NCBI GenBank assembly: GCA_944323685.1
Contig: CALUTJ010000021.1
Span: 1-44,839 of the forward strand
Source of the DNA: Candidatus Gastranaerophilales bacterium
Lineage (GTDB): Bacteria > Cyanobacteriota > Vampirovibrionia > Gastranaerophilales > Gastranaerophilaceae
DNA: 44,839 nt
Direction: 5' to 3'
Of this stretch, positions 16,951 to 24,807 are shown one piece after another; positions within the stretch are counted from its first letter, which is position 1; each line of letters begins with the position of its first letter. The notes beneath the pieces are model-generated. The model searched no databases, was not told the origin of the DNA, and saw only the letters and a program-made list of their open reading frames with translations. The position numbers and the translations under genes were made by a program.

Positions 16951-17027
16951 CATGTGATTTATTACACCCTTCGGAAGAAAGTTTAGAGAAAGTGTAATGA
17001 TAATATTGAAAATAATTACTCTAATTC

Positions 17028-18044
17028 CTAAAACATATTAAACATACTGCCGTATAATTTTTTATAAAAAGTCACGGCAATATATGCAACAAGACATCCT
17101 ATAATAACAATTGTTGCAGGCTGCAATATCGCAACAAATGCCGCTAAAAACTTTTGAAGCTGGTTTTCGTAATCTCTGGCAATATCTTTAAACGCTTGCC
17201 CTAAACGTCCTGTTTTTTCACCTGTTGCAATCTGTGAAAGAGCATAAGGACTGAAAATTTGTGCACAAACAAATGCTGATTTAACATCTCCGCCCTGTTT
17301 TAACACAGAATTCGCTTTGTACATACCTGTCAATGATTGTTTTGTTTTAAACAGGGATGACGCAAGTTCCGTTGCTTCTCTGATAGGGATGCCTGCCTCG
17401 TAAGAGGCTGAAAGAACATAGAAAAAGTTTATAAAATAAATGTTATTAACAAGCGGTGCAAGAAATGTGTGCTCTACTATAAAATCAAGTGTTTGTTGAA
17501 ATATTTTTTTATTTGTTGCGACCCAAAACACTCCAAAAAATATAATTCCGTAAACAACTGCTATTTTAACCAGTGTTGTAACAAACAATATGAATTTTGA
17601 CGAGGAGCAAACACCTGTTGTGTACATCGAATCAAAAATCTTAAAGAAAAACGACTGGCAGAAAATTAATACCCCTATACATCCTAAAAACAGTAATACG
17701 GGATATGTTAAAGACGCTATCAACGAGGTTTTTAAATTTTCGTTCCTTTTTATATCTTCGTTTATTCTGCTGACGGATTCTTCAAGCTGGCCGCTTTTAT
17801 CTCCCGCGCAAAACAGCATTGCATATTGAGGGCCTACAATGTCTTTGTACCTCATCATCATATCAGTCACCGGTATACCGTCTTCAATACCGCTTCTGAA
17901 AATTCTTGCAAGCTGCACTATGCCGGCATTTGTCGAGGAAGATTCTATTGTTGAAAATAATTCAGTATAAGAAAAACCCGAACGATAGAGGCTGTCTATC
18001 GAGTTAAAAAACTGTTTTTTCTCCGCTAATGTCAATTCTTTCAT
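17028..18044 (-). CDS. Type II secretion / type IV pilus inner-membrane platform protein (GspF/PilC family)
   Basis: The 338-residue protein contains two copies of the T2SSF domain. The first (about 5-130) has FFNSIDSLYRSGFSYTELFS and a membrane segment (LTYPVLLFLGCIGVLIFCQS). The second (about 200-330) has NFFYVLSASYEAGIPIREAT, QIATGEKTGRLGQAFKDIA and a final membrane segment (ILQPATIVIIGCLVAYIAVT). Such proteins form the platform that couples the assembly ATPase to pilin polymerisation. An in-frame TTG lies 10 codons upstream, but a tataat box lies between it and ATG 18044, so the ATG is preferred. No GspE/PilB or pilin gene is adjacent, making it an orphan; the prepilin peptidase is about 1.7 kb away. 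Confidence 0.87.
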   Translation of the reverse strand: MKELTLAEKKQFFNSIDSLYRSGFSYTELFSTIESSSTNAGIVQLARIFRSGIEDGIPVTDMMMRYKDIVGPQYAMLFCAGDKSGQLEESVSRINEDIKRNENLKTSLIASLTYPVLLFLGCIGVLIFCQSFFFKIFDSMYTTGVCSSSKFILFVTTLVKIAVVYGIIFFGVFWVATNKKIFQQTLDFIVEHTFLAPLVNNIYFINFFYVLSASYEAGIPIREATELASSLFKTKQSLTGMYKANSVLKQGGDVKSAFVCAQIFSPYALSQIATGEKTGRLGQAFKDIARDYENQLQKFLAAFVAILQPATIVIIGCLVAYIAVTFYKKLYGSMFNMF

Positions 18045-18145
18045 AATGAATTTATTATACAATTTTTCTCTCAAAATTCATACTTTTTTAATTCTGTAGT
18101 ATGATAATTATGTCTAAACAGACAGAAAGGAAAAGGGGTACTGTT

Positions 18146-18352
18146 ATGATGTATCAGGTTTATACCAAAAAAGGCGGTTCCGACCTTACAAAAACGCAGG
18201 TAGGTGAGTTTGCCGATCTTGAAGAGGCTCTTGATTTTGCGGAAAAAACGATAGAGGGCAAACCTGACCTGAAATATATAGTTGAATCTACGTCAGGTCA
18301 TTTCAACAGCTACGGGGAACTTCTTGTCGAAGTTATTGCCGAAAGTGATTAA
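18146..18352 (+). CDS. Small hypothetical protein upstream of pgi
   Basis: From ATG 18146 (AAAAGGGG 7 nt upstream) the product is 68 residues: MMYQVYTKKGGSDLTKTQVG, then FADLEEALDFAEKTIEG and a C-terminal beta-rich part. A longer frame from 18101 lacks a ribosome-binding site. The pattern of short strand, helix, strands suggests a compact alpha/beta fold; no family is recognised. It is 39 bp upstream of pgi on the same strand and is probably cotranscribed. Confidence 0.6.
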   Translation: MMYQVYTKKGGSDLTKTQVGEFADLEEALDFAEKTIEGKPDLKYIVESTSGHFNSYGELLVEVIAESD

Positions 18353-18391
18353 CGAAATTTATTAACGGACAGAATATAAGGAGAAAACAAA

Positions 18392-19693
18392 GTGATTACC
18401 AAAAATCCCGATATTACTACAACTTTTAGCGGTGTGGATTTTTCTAAATACACATCTAAAGTATCAGAATTTGTTAACGAATTTTCTAAAAGAGCAAACC
18501 GGAAAGGTCAGTTTCTAAACTGGGTTAATCTTCCGCAGGAACAAATTAAACGTGTTGACGAACTTTATGAGCTTGCTTCTAAACTGAAAGCTCAAACAGG
18601 AGTAAAAAAACTCAGTGTTATGGGTATCGGCGGTTCTAAACATACTGTGGAACATATGCTCTCTATCAACGGTTTGAACGTAAAAGGCGATGTTGTTGAA
18701 TTCTATTCCGATGTTGATTCCGCAAGCCTTGAAAGATTTTTGTACAAACTGGACAACAATATTTTAGAATCAGCTTTTATGATTGCTTCAAAATCAGGTT
18801 CTACTTTTGAAACAAAAGACGGTTTCTTAAGAGTTATGGCAATGTTGGAAGAAGCATATAAAGCTAAAGGTCTTTCTGACCAACAGGCCAAAGAAGCAAC
18901 AAACAAACACTTTATTGCAGTAACGGACGCTAATGCGGAAAAAAGCGAATTAAGAAGAACTTCTAACGAAAACAACTGGCTCGGTGATTTGTACATCCAC
19001 GATGATGTGGGCGGAAGATTTTCCGCTTTTGATGATCATGCGTTGTTTGCTCTCGCATGGGCAGGTATGAAAAAAGAAGATATGGTTGAAATGCTTGCTT
19101 CCGCTCAAGAAATGTCAACTTTGTCTTTAAGCACGGATTTTGACAGCAATGATGCTCTTAAAGAAGGTATCTTCTGGGCTGATGCGAAATTAAACGGCAT
19201 TGAAGCTTCTGTACACCAGTACATGGGTGCTATTTTTGAAAACACCGTATACTGGCATGCTCAAATGCAAAACGAATCAGTAAAAGACACCCTAAAACAG
19301 GTGGCTAAAGTGCCTGACGCTATGCACCACAGTGCCGAAGCTCACTTTAACCCCGCTAACAAACTCGTTTTTGCGCTTACTGTTCCTGTTGACAACGGTG
19401 TATGCAAAGAAAACGCAGAAGCCTACATCGGTGCTTTAACAAAATCTTACGAGGTAACAGGCGCCACTTTTGTAGAAAAAATTGCTACAAAAGGTATGGG
19501 ATTGACTCCTAAAGCAGCAGGTGCAATGACTATGCTGAGAGCTTATGCAACTGTTTATCAGGAAATTGTTGAAAAAATTATGACAAATACACAGTTCCCT
19601 GAAGTCTTAGACAGCGTATTGCAGCCTCATGTTGAGTTCTACAAAAAGAATCTCAAAGGCGGAGTTGTTGTTCCGGGAAGAATTTCTAAATAA
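18392..19693 (+). CDS. pgi: Glucose-6-phosphate isomerase
   Basis: A 433-residue member of the bacterial short-form phosphoglucose isomerases, which interconvert glucose 6-phosphate and fructose 6-phosphate in glycolysis. Phosphate-binding SKSGSTFETKDGFLR, the loop VMGIGGSKHTVEHML and the segment DVGGRFSAFDDHALFALAWA are diagnostic; HHSAEAHFNP and a late Lys in the C-terminal third complete the active site. The start is GTG at 18392, with AAGGAG about 9 nt upstream. It is followed by an intrinsic terminator. Confidence 0.93.
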   Translation: MITKNPDITTTFSGVDFSKYTSKVSEFVNEFSKRANRKGQFLNWVNLPQEQIKRVDELYELASKLKAQTGVKKLSVMGIGGSKHTVEHMLSINGLNVKGDVVEFYSDVDSASLERFLYKLDNNILESAFMIASKSGSTFETKDGFLRVMAMLEEAYKAKGLSDQQAKEATNKHFIAVTDANAEKSELRRTSNENNWLGDLYIHDDVGGRFSAFDDHALFALAWAGMKKEDMVEMLASAQEMSTLSLSTDFDSNDALKEGIFWADAKLNGIEASVHQYMGAIFENTVYWHAQMQNESVKDTLKQVAKVPDAMHHSAEAHFNPANKLVFALTVPVDNGVCKENAEAYIGALTKSYEVTGATFVEKIATKGMGLTPKAAGAMTMLRAYATVYQEIVEKIMTNTQFPEVLDSVLQPHVEFYKKNLKGGVVVPGRISK

Positions 19694-19716
19694 TAAACTT
19701 GTCTGCAAATAATTCA

Positions 19717-19752
19717 GCGTCGTGATTAAAATAAAATCACGGCGCTTTTTTA
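19717..19752 (+). terminator. Intrinsic terminator after pgi
   Basis: gcgtcgtgatt (19717-19727) pairs with aatcacggcgc (19735-19745) with one G-T pair, followed by a run of T. It ends transcription of pgi and also lies in front of the stop of the convergent prepilin peptidase gene. Confidence 0.85.
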
Positions 19753-19769
19753 ATCTTTAAAATAATTGT

Positions 19770-20753
19770 TTACAGCAAAAACATAACAACAAACGCGCCA
19801 AAGATAAGAGCAGGCCCGTAGGGGATTACTGTCAGATTATTTCCGTTTTTTATCGATGCAATTAGATGCCTGCAGCAATAAAATCCGAGGCTTGCAATAA
19901 GCAAAAGAGCAAACCACTGGAAGATTACGGAATCAAATACATTTAAAATTTCTCCTGTCAAAAACAGAAGAACCGTTATTATAAAAAGCAGCATTCCAAA
20001 AAACAGTTTGTACTCTTTGCTTTTAAACCACTTATACATAAATACTGGTACGGACAGCCCTCCCCAGACAATAATGCTCAAAATCAATATAACAATCGCA
20101 TTTACTATTCCAAAAAATGCACCTAAAGCCCCTAAAATATAGGCATCTCCTTCTCCGAAACAATTGCGTTTTGTGATGAATTTTGTAATAGCGGAAATTG
20201 CGGCAAGAACGCCAAAACCGCCGATTAATCCTAACAAGGAATAGATAAAAGATTGATAAATAATAATTTTATGTCCGTAAAGCCAGAAAACAAGTTTTGT
20301 GTTTGTATCTCCTGCAATATTAAACAGGTTATAAACCAGCCCGAGCCCCATTAAGATATATGCATGCAAGTCGAGTATAACTTTTTCTTTAATATCTGTT
20401 ACTGTCATAACTATGCACAAGGACGCTGCGGCAAGCAGAAAGAATAATTTTAAATTTATTGCAGCAAATGAATACTTGTAATAAATTGCTGCAAAAATAA
20501 TACCTGTTGCCAGTTCCACAAGCGGGTATTGAGGGCTGATTTTTTCACCGCAATAGCGGCATTTGCCCCTTAAAAAGAGATAAGAAAACAACGGTATGTT
20601 GTCATACCACGCCAGTTTGTGATTGCAGCTTGTGCAGTGAGAAGGCGGAAGCACAATTGACTCTCCGCTTAAGCCTCTTAAAATAACAACGTTCAAAAAG
20701 CTGCCTATACAAAGGCCTATTATTAATGCATATAAAACCCAAAACCACTCCAT
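19770..20753 (-). CDS. pilD: Prepilin peptidase (type IV leader peptidase/methyltransferase)
   Basis: A 327-residue polytopic membrane aspartic protease. The N-terminal cytosolic part carries the zinc-binding cysteine pairs CTSCNHKLAWYDNIPLFSYL and CRYCGEKISPQYPLVELATG. The catalytic aspartates are in VTDIKEKVI and in the GxGD motif FGEGDAYILGALGAFFG. About eight membrane segments follow. It cleaves and N-methylates prepilin and pseudopilin leaders. It lies 18 bp downstream of the sigma factor gene on the same strand. Length is longer than the usual 250-290 residues, from extended membrane loops. Confidence 0.93.
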   Translation of the reverse strand: MEWFWVLYALIIGLCIGSFLNVVILRGLSGESIVLPPSHCTSCNHKLAWYDNIPLFSYLFLRGKCRYCGEKISPQYPLVELATGIIFAAIYYKYSFAAINLKLFFLLAAASLCIVMTVTDIKEKVILDLHAYILMGLGLVYNLFNIAGDTNTKLVFWLYGHKIIIYQSFIYSLLGLIGGFGVLAAISAITKFITKRNCFGEGDAYILGALGAFFGIVNAIVILILSIIVWGGLSVPVFMYKWFKSKEYKLFFGMLLFIITVLLFLTGEILNVFDSVIFQWFALLLIASLGFYCCRHLIASIKNGNNLTVIPYGPALIFGAFVVMFLL

Positions 20754-20771
20754 AGCCGTTTTTCTCTTACC

Positions 20772-21563
20772 TTATACTGCGTTCAAACGTTCTTGCACCA
20801 TATCATATAATATGCTTAATGCTCTTTTCAGCTTACGCGAAATCTGCATCTGTGATACGCCAAGCTTAACCGAAATTTCTTTTTGACTCAGATCTTGAAA
20901 ATATGTCATATCTATAATTTCTTTTAAATCAGGTTCAAGATTGTTTAAGCAATCCAATAACAGAAGCCTGTCTTCTTTAATATTTTGCATTTCTTCATAG
21001 CTTATATCAGGAATCCTGTCTGTCCAGTTTGTATATTCATCATCACTTTGCAAATCAAGCTGATCCAGTGAGATTATATTTTTTCGTCTGTCTTCATTAA
21101 TAACATATTTTAATTCTGTAACAGGCATTTCCATTTTTGCTGCGACTTCTTTGTCAGAAGGTTTTTCTCCGACTTCATCAAGAATTTCCGTGCTTATTTT
21201 GTTAAAACGGTAGCAAAGCTCTTGAATAGCTCTCGGTGCTTTTACAACAGAGGCTTTATCTCTTAAGTAATGTCTTATTTCTCCTGTAACAAGATATGTT
21301 GCATAAGATTTAAAATTGTTGCTGACGGAAGGGTCAAAAGACCTGATGGCTTTAATAAGACCAACGCTGCCTATTTGTATTATGTCTTCGATAGGGTCAG
21401 TGCTTCTTCTTGCGAGTGTATGCGCAATCCTTTTAACAATGGGCATGCACGTCATTGTTATCAAATTTTGGAGTTTTATCTTTTTTTGAGGATTCTCCAT
21501 TTTTAAGTATTCTTTGAGCCATTCATCAACCTGCTCAAAATTTACCAAGTTTACGTTTAGCAA
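20772..21563 (-). CDS. SigF-type (group 3) alternative sigma factor
   Basis: A 263-residue sigma-70 family protein lacking region 1. Region 2 contains DPIEDIIQIGSVGLIKAIRS and FDPSVSNNFKSYATYLVTGE; region 3 is around PSDKEVAAKMEMPVTELKYV; region 4 ends with LSQKEISVKLGVSQMQISRK. It should direct RNA polymerase to a separate promoter class. The start is TTG at 21563, supported by AGAGAGG 8 nt upstream. In cyanobacteria SigF-type factors control type IV pili; the prepilin peptidase immediately downstream fits that role. No anti-sigma factor gene is adjacent, so control of its activity is unclear. Confidence 0.88.
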   Translation of the reverse strand: MLNVNLVNFEQVDEWLKEYLKMENPQKKIKLQNLITMTCMPIVKRIAHTLARRSTDPIEDIIQIGSVGLIKAIRSFDPSVSNNFKSYATYLVTGEIRHYLRDKASVVKAPRAIQELCYRFNKISTEILDEVGEKPSDKEVAAKMEMPVTELKYVINEDRRKNIISLDQLDLQSDDEYTNWTDRIPDISYEEMQNIKEDRLLLLDCLNNLEPDLKEIIDMTYFQDLSQKEISVKLGVSQMQISRKLKRALSILYDMVQERLNAV

Positions 21564-21615
21564 ATACTGACCTCTCTGTGTTTTAATAATTATTATACCA
21601 TTTTAATAAAAAATT

Positions 21616-21624
21616 TGCTAAAAT
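21616..21624 (+). promoter_or_regulatory. Extended -10 element for the class II aldolase gene
   Basis: tgctaaaat (TGnTAAAAT) ends six bases before the ATG at 21631, so the transcript is expected to start at or beside the start codon. No ribosome-binding site is present between them. Confidence 0.5.
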
Positions 21625-21630
21625 AAACTC

Positions 21631-22275
21631 ATGACAATAAATGACATTTCTGAAATAAAAAAACAGATAATAAAATACGGCAAAAAACTTGGCGAAAAAA
21701 ACATGTCGCCGGCGACTTCCGGTAATATAAGCGTGCGCACAGAAGACAACATTGTGATAACGGGTTCCGGAACCTGCCTTGCTGATTTGTGTGAAGAGGA
21801 TATGGTTGTCATTGACAAAAATGCAAATTTAATTGACGGAAAAATAAAACCTTCTTCTGAAAAAAATCTGCATACAGCTATTTATGCAATGCGTCCTGAC
21901 ATAAACGCAATAATACACTGCCACTCACCTTATACCTCCGCTTTTGCTGTCTGCGGAATCCCACTTTCCAAACCAATTATCTCGGAAAATGTATTTTATT
22001 TCGGTGAAATTCCCGTAGCACCTTATGCTCTGCCTGGTTCTGACAAACTTGTTGAAAATACCGCAAAGTTTTTTGCAAAACATTCTGCGGTGCTTCTGGC
22101 AAATCATGGTATTATACTCGGGGCAAAAGATATTAAAAACGCATACTACCTTATGGAAACAGCTGAAACATACGCACAAATTTATCTTAACTCTATGCTT
22201 TTAGGCGGTGCAAAAGAATTAAGTAAAAAAGATATAGAAGAAATTTATGCGCTGAGAAATGCGGCAAAAAGCTAA
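21631..22275 (+). CDS. Class II aldolase/adducin family protein (fuculose-phosphate aldolase-like)
   Basis: A 214-residue class II aldolase. SPATSGNISVRTEDNIVITG is the N-terminal phosphate/substrate motif, HCHSPYTSAFAV gives two zinc-binding His residues, and LLANHGIILG gives the third; Glu in PSSEKNLH is the expected catalytic acid. The family includes L-fuculose-1-phosphate and L-ribulose-5-phosphate enzymes and methylthioribulose-1-phosphate dehydratase; motifs alone do not decide between them. It probably heads a two-gene unit with rsmD, 2 bp downstream. Confidence 0.85.
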   Translation: MTINDISEIKKQIIKYGKKLGEKNMSPATSGNISVRTEDNIVITGSGTCLADLCEEDMVVIDKNANLIDGKIKPSSEKNLHTAIYAMRPDINAIIHCHSPYTSAFAVCGIPLSKPIISENVFYFGEIPVAPYALPGSDKLVENTAKFFAKHSAVLLANHGIILGAKDIKNAYYLMETAETYAQIYLNSMLLGGAKELSKKDIEEIYALRNAAKS

Positions 22276-22277
22276 AT

Positions 22278-22817
22278 ATGCAAATTACAGGCGGATATTT
22301 AAAATCAAGAAAAATAATTTCTCCCAAAGGCACCAATGTACGCCCGACGCTTTCTCAAATTCGTGAAAGCATTTTCAGCATACTGTTTTCGCTGATTGAT
22401 TTTAAAGATAAAACTTTTTTAGATGCTTTTGCCGGTTCCGGCATTATGGGCTTTGAAGCAGTTTCTAGAGGTTTTAAAAAGGCTGCGTTCATAGAAAAAG
22501 ATAAAAAAACATTTTTCCTTTTAAAAGAAAATGCGCAGAAACTTAATATAAATGCTGATTTTTTTTACGGGGACTCAACTAAGGTTCTAAACAATATATC
22601 ATCCCAATTTGACGTTATATTCGTTGACCCTCCATATCAAAGCGGTTTGTACGATAATGTTGCAGATATAATATCTGACAGAAAACTTTTATCAAACAAC
22701 GGCATACTTATCTTAGAGCACCCTAAAGAATTGGTTATTGATTATCAGAAATTTGAAATTATAAAAATCAAAACCTACGCAGATAAATCGTTAACCTTTT
22801 TAAGTCATAAAAATTGA
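22278..22817 (+). CDS. rsmD: 16S rRNA (guanine966-N2)-methyltransferase
   Basis: A 179-residue RsmD homologue. The N-terminal motif ITGGYLKSRKIISPKGTNVR, the phrase RPTLSQIRESIFSIL, the SAM-binding FLDAFAGSGIMGFEAVSRG and the catalytic motif FVDPPYQSGLY (DPPY) are all present. It methylates G966 of 16S rRNA in the assembled small subunit. It starts 2 bp after the aldolase gene and is probably coupled to it. A bidirectional terminator follows. Confidence 0.94.
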   Translation: MQITGGYLKSRKIISPKGTNVRPTLSQIRESIFSILFSLIDFKDKTFLDAFAGSGIMGFEAVSRGFKKAAFIEKDKKTFFLLKENAQKLNINADFFYGDSTKVLNNISSQFDVIFVDPPYQSGLYDNVADIISDRKLLSNNGILILEHPKELVIDYQKFEIIKIKTYADKSLTFLSHKN

Positions 22818-22824
22818 TAAAATA

Positions 22825-22862
22825 AAAACGCCCTTTATTGAAGAAAACAAAGAGCGTTTTTA
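22825..22862. terminator. Bidirectional terminator between rsmD and fabF
   Basis: aaaaacgccctt (22825-22836) pairs with aaagagcgtttttat (22848-22862), with A-rich and T-rich flanks suited to both directions. It separates the convergent rsmD and fabF genes. Confidence 0.8.
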
Positions 22863-22879
22863 TTTAAAATCCAAGTTTT

Positions 22880-24136
22880 TTAAGCTTCGTATTTTTTAAA
22901 CAAGATAGAAGCGTTGTGTCCGCCAAATCCGAAAGAATTTGTCAAAGCATATTTAACGTCTGCCTTTTGAGCTTTGTGCGGAACATAGTTTAATTTTGCA
23001 ACAGCCTCATCCTGGTTATCAAGATTTATTGTAGGCGGTATGATACCGTGATTGATAGCTTCTATACAAACGATAGATTCAGCGGCACCTGTTGCACCTA
23101 ACATATGACCGTGCATTGATTTTGTAGAGCTTACTTTAAGATTCGGATTATTGTCAATATCGCCAAAGACTCTTGCTATTGCTTGAGATTCTGCGATGTC
23201 GCCAAGGCCTGTGCTTGTACCGTGTGCATTGACATAATCTACTTCTTTAGGGTCAATGCCTGCATCTTTAACGGCAAGTTTCATAGCCATTGCAGCACCT
23301 GAGCCGTCTGCGGCCGGAGCAACAATATCGTAGGCATCAGCTGTTTGACCGTAACCGACAATTTCCGCATAAATTTTAGCACCGCGTTTTTTCGCGTGTT
23401 CCAATTCTTCAAGTATAAGAACAGCTGCACCTTCTGCCATAATAAAGCCGTCACGGTCTTTGTCATAAGGTCTTGATGCTTTCTGCGGTTCATCGTTGCG
23501 TTTTGAGAGTGTTCTTGCGCTTGTGAATGCACCGATACCCAATTTTGTAATAACTGCTTCCGCACCGCCTGCAACGATAACATCTGCGTCATCCCATTGT
23601 ATTGAGCGGAATGCGTCACCTACCGAGTGAGCTGAAGTTGCGCAAGCTGTAACAACTGCTTTGTTAACGCCTTTTGCACCGTGTTTGATAGAAATTCTTC
23701 CTGCACCCATATCGGCAATAATCATCGGAACGGTAAACGGAGAACATTTTGTCGGGCCTTTAGCCGTAATAATATCGTGTTGTTTTTCAAAAGTATCAAA
23801 CCCGCCTGCTGCTGAGCCGACAATAACACCGTATCTGTAAGGATCAACATTTTCACCTGCAACAATGCCTGAATCTTTAATTGCTTCATCAGCCGCTACC
23901 ATTGCAAACTGGGTGTATCTATCCATTCTCCTTGCTTCTTTCGGGTCAAGGTACTCTTCCGGTTTAAAGTCTTTAACCTCACCTGCTATATGCACGGTGT
24001 GCCCGTCAAGAGGAATATTTTCTATGGTAGAAATACCGCTTTTGCCTTCCAAAAGGCTATTCCAAAACTTATCAATACCGACACCAAAAGGTGAAACAAT
24101 CCCTAAACCTGTAACAACAACTCTTCTTTTACTCAT
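22880..24136 (-). CDS. fabF: 3-oxoacyl-[acyl-carrier-protein] synthase II
   Basis: A 418-residue beta-ketoacyl-ACP synthase II. VVVTGLGIVSPFGVG opens the thiolase fold; the active-site Cys is in TACATSAHSVGDA; the two catalytic His residues are in NAHGTSTGLGD and KSMHGHMLGATGA; the C-terminus has NSFGFGGHNASILF. It elongates acyl-ACP with malonyl-ACP in type II fatty-acid synthesis. It follows acpP on the same strand, but a terminator and a perfect palindrome lie between them. AAAGG precedes the ATG. Confidence 0.96.
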   Translation of the reverse strand: MSKRRVVVTGLGIVSPFGVGIDKFWNSLLEGKSGISTIENIPLDGHTVHIAGEVKDFKPEEYLDPKEARRMDRYTQFAMVAADEAIKDSGIVAGENVDPYRYGVIVGSAAGGFDTFEKQHDIITAKGPTKCSPFTVPMIIADMGAGRISIKHGAKGVNKAVVTACATSAHSVGDAFRSIQWDDADVIVAGGAEAVITKLGIGAFTSARTLSKRNDEPQKASRPYDKDRDGFIMAEGAAVLILEELEHAKKRGAKIYAEIVGYGQTADAYDIVAPAADGSGAAMAMKLAVKDAGIDPKEVDYVNAHGTSTGLGDIAESQAIARVFGDIDNNPNLKVSSTKSMHGHMLGATGAAESIVCIEAINHGIIPPTINLDNQDEAVAKLNYVPHKAQKADVKYALTNSFGFGGHNASILFKKYEA

Positions 24137-24164
24137 TTTCTAACCTTTACTTCTCTGAGAATTA

Positions 24165-24186
24165 TTTACCGTATACTTACGGTAAA
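24165..24186. promoter_or_regulatory. Perfect palindrome upstream of fabF (candidate operator)
   Basis: tttaccgta (24165-24173) and tacggtaaa (24178-24186) are perfect 9-bp arms with a 4-base centre. The palindrome sits between the terminator behind acpP and the fabF start, 29 bp before the fabF ATG. It could be an operator for a fatty-acid regulator or an mRNA hairpin; it does not match the FapR consensus as I know it. Confidence 0.5.
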
Positions 24187-24216
24187 AAGTGGGGAGTATT
24201 TTAACATGCTCCCCAC
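24184..24216 (-). terminator. Intrinsic terminator or attenuator between acpP and fabF
   Basis: On the minus strand gtggggag (24216-24209) pairs with ctccccac (24196-24189) around a 12-base loop and is followed at once by five T. It should end or reduce transcription leaving acpP, so fabF probably receives readthrough or has its own promoter. Confidence 0.85.
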
Positions 24217-24234
24217 AAAATTTATTTGCATAAA

Positions 24235-24468
24235 CTATGAATGTGATTCAATGTAGTTTACTGCATCTTGTACTGTAGCGATTTTTTCAGCTTCTTCATC
24301 AGGAATTTCGCAGCCGAATTCTTCTTCAAAAGCCATAACCAATTCAACTGTATCCAAAGAATCAGCACCTAAATCTGCTGTAAAGCTAGCTTCAGGAGTA
24401 ACCAAATTTTCGTCTACGCTTAATTGTTCAACTACAACTTTTTTTACTCTCTCAAGAACTGTACTCAT
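24235..24468 (-). CDS. acpP: Acyl carrier protein
   Basis: A 77-residue acidic protein. The phosphopantetheine attachment site is the Ser in [20 protein letters not shown] (DSL motif), followed by the typical [19 protein letters not shown]. It carries growing acyl chains in type II fatty-acid synthesis. A tataat box is visible on the minus strand near 24520. The terminator behind it allows expression in excess of fabF, as is usual for ACP. Confidence 0.96.
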   Translation of the reverse strand: MSTVLERVKKVVVEQLSVDENLVTPEASFTADLGADSLDTVELVMAFEEEFGCEIPDEEAEKIATVQDAVNYIESHS

Positions 24469-24650
24469 GTTTTTTCATCCTCTTTTTAATTAACTACGTA
24501 TATTTTTTAACATTATTATACTATTTCAATATAAATATGCAATTTTGTAAAGCATTAGTAAAGACTTTTAATGATTTTTAACATCTTTTGGAATAATTTA
24601 TGCCGGCTGTTTGTTTTATGAATACAAAATTTTTGTATTAAAATGAAGCT

Positions 24651-24803
24651 ATGGAAAATAAAAATAAATACAACCAGAAGAAAAAATGCCCGGAAATTAA
24701 AATTAAAAATATGGGTGTAGATATAGACAAAAATGAGTACAGAGAAATTGTACTCTCAAACTCCGCACGTCCCGAAGCATCTTTTTACGATAAATACAGA
24801 TAG
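24651..24803 (+). CDS. Small hypothetical protein (50 residues)
   Basis: The frame runs from ATG 24651 to TAG 24803, filling the gap up to the stop of the convergent gene. The product is MENKNKYNQKKKCPEIKIKN, a middle MGVDIDKNEYREIVLSNSAR and end PEASFYDKYR; it is basic then acidic, with no signal or membrane segment. A taaaat box (24639-24644) ends six bases before the ATG, the same spacing as at other genes here, which supports a leaderless gene. An alternative ATG at 24643 in another frame gives 25 residues. The family is unknown. The rest of the 24469-24650 gap is AT-rich promoter sequence of acpP. Confidence 0.5.
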   Translation: MENKNKYNQKKKCPEIKIKNMGVDIDKNEYREIVLSNSARPEASFYDKYR

Positions 24804-24807
24804 AGCT

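Noticed and set aside
22825-22862. Hairpin considered as a regulatory element of fabF
   Set aside because: It lies behind the stop codons of two convergent genes and has T-runs on both sides, so termination explains it.
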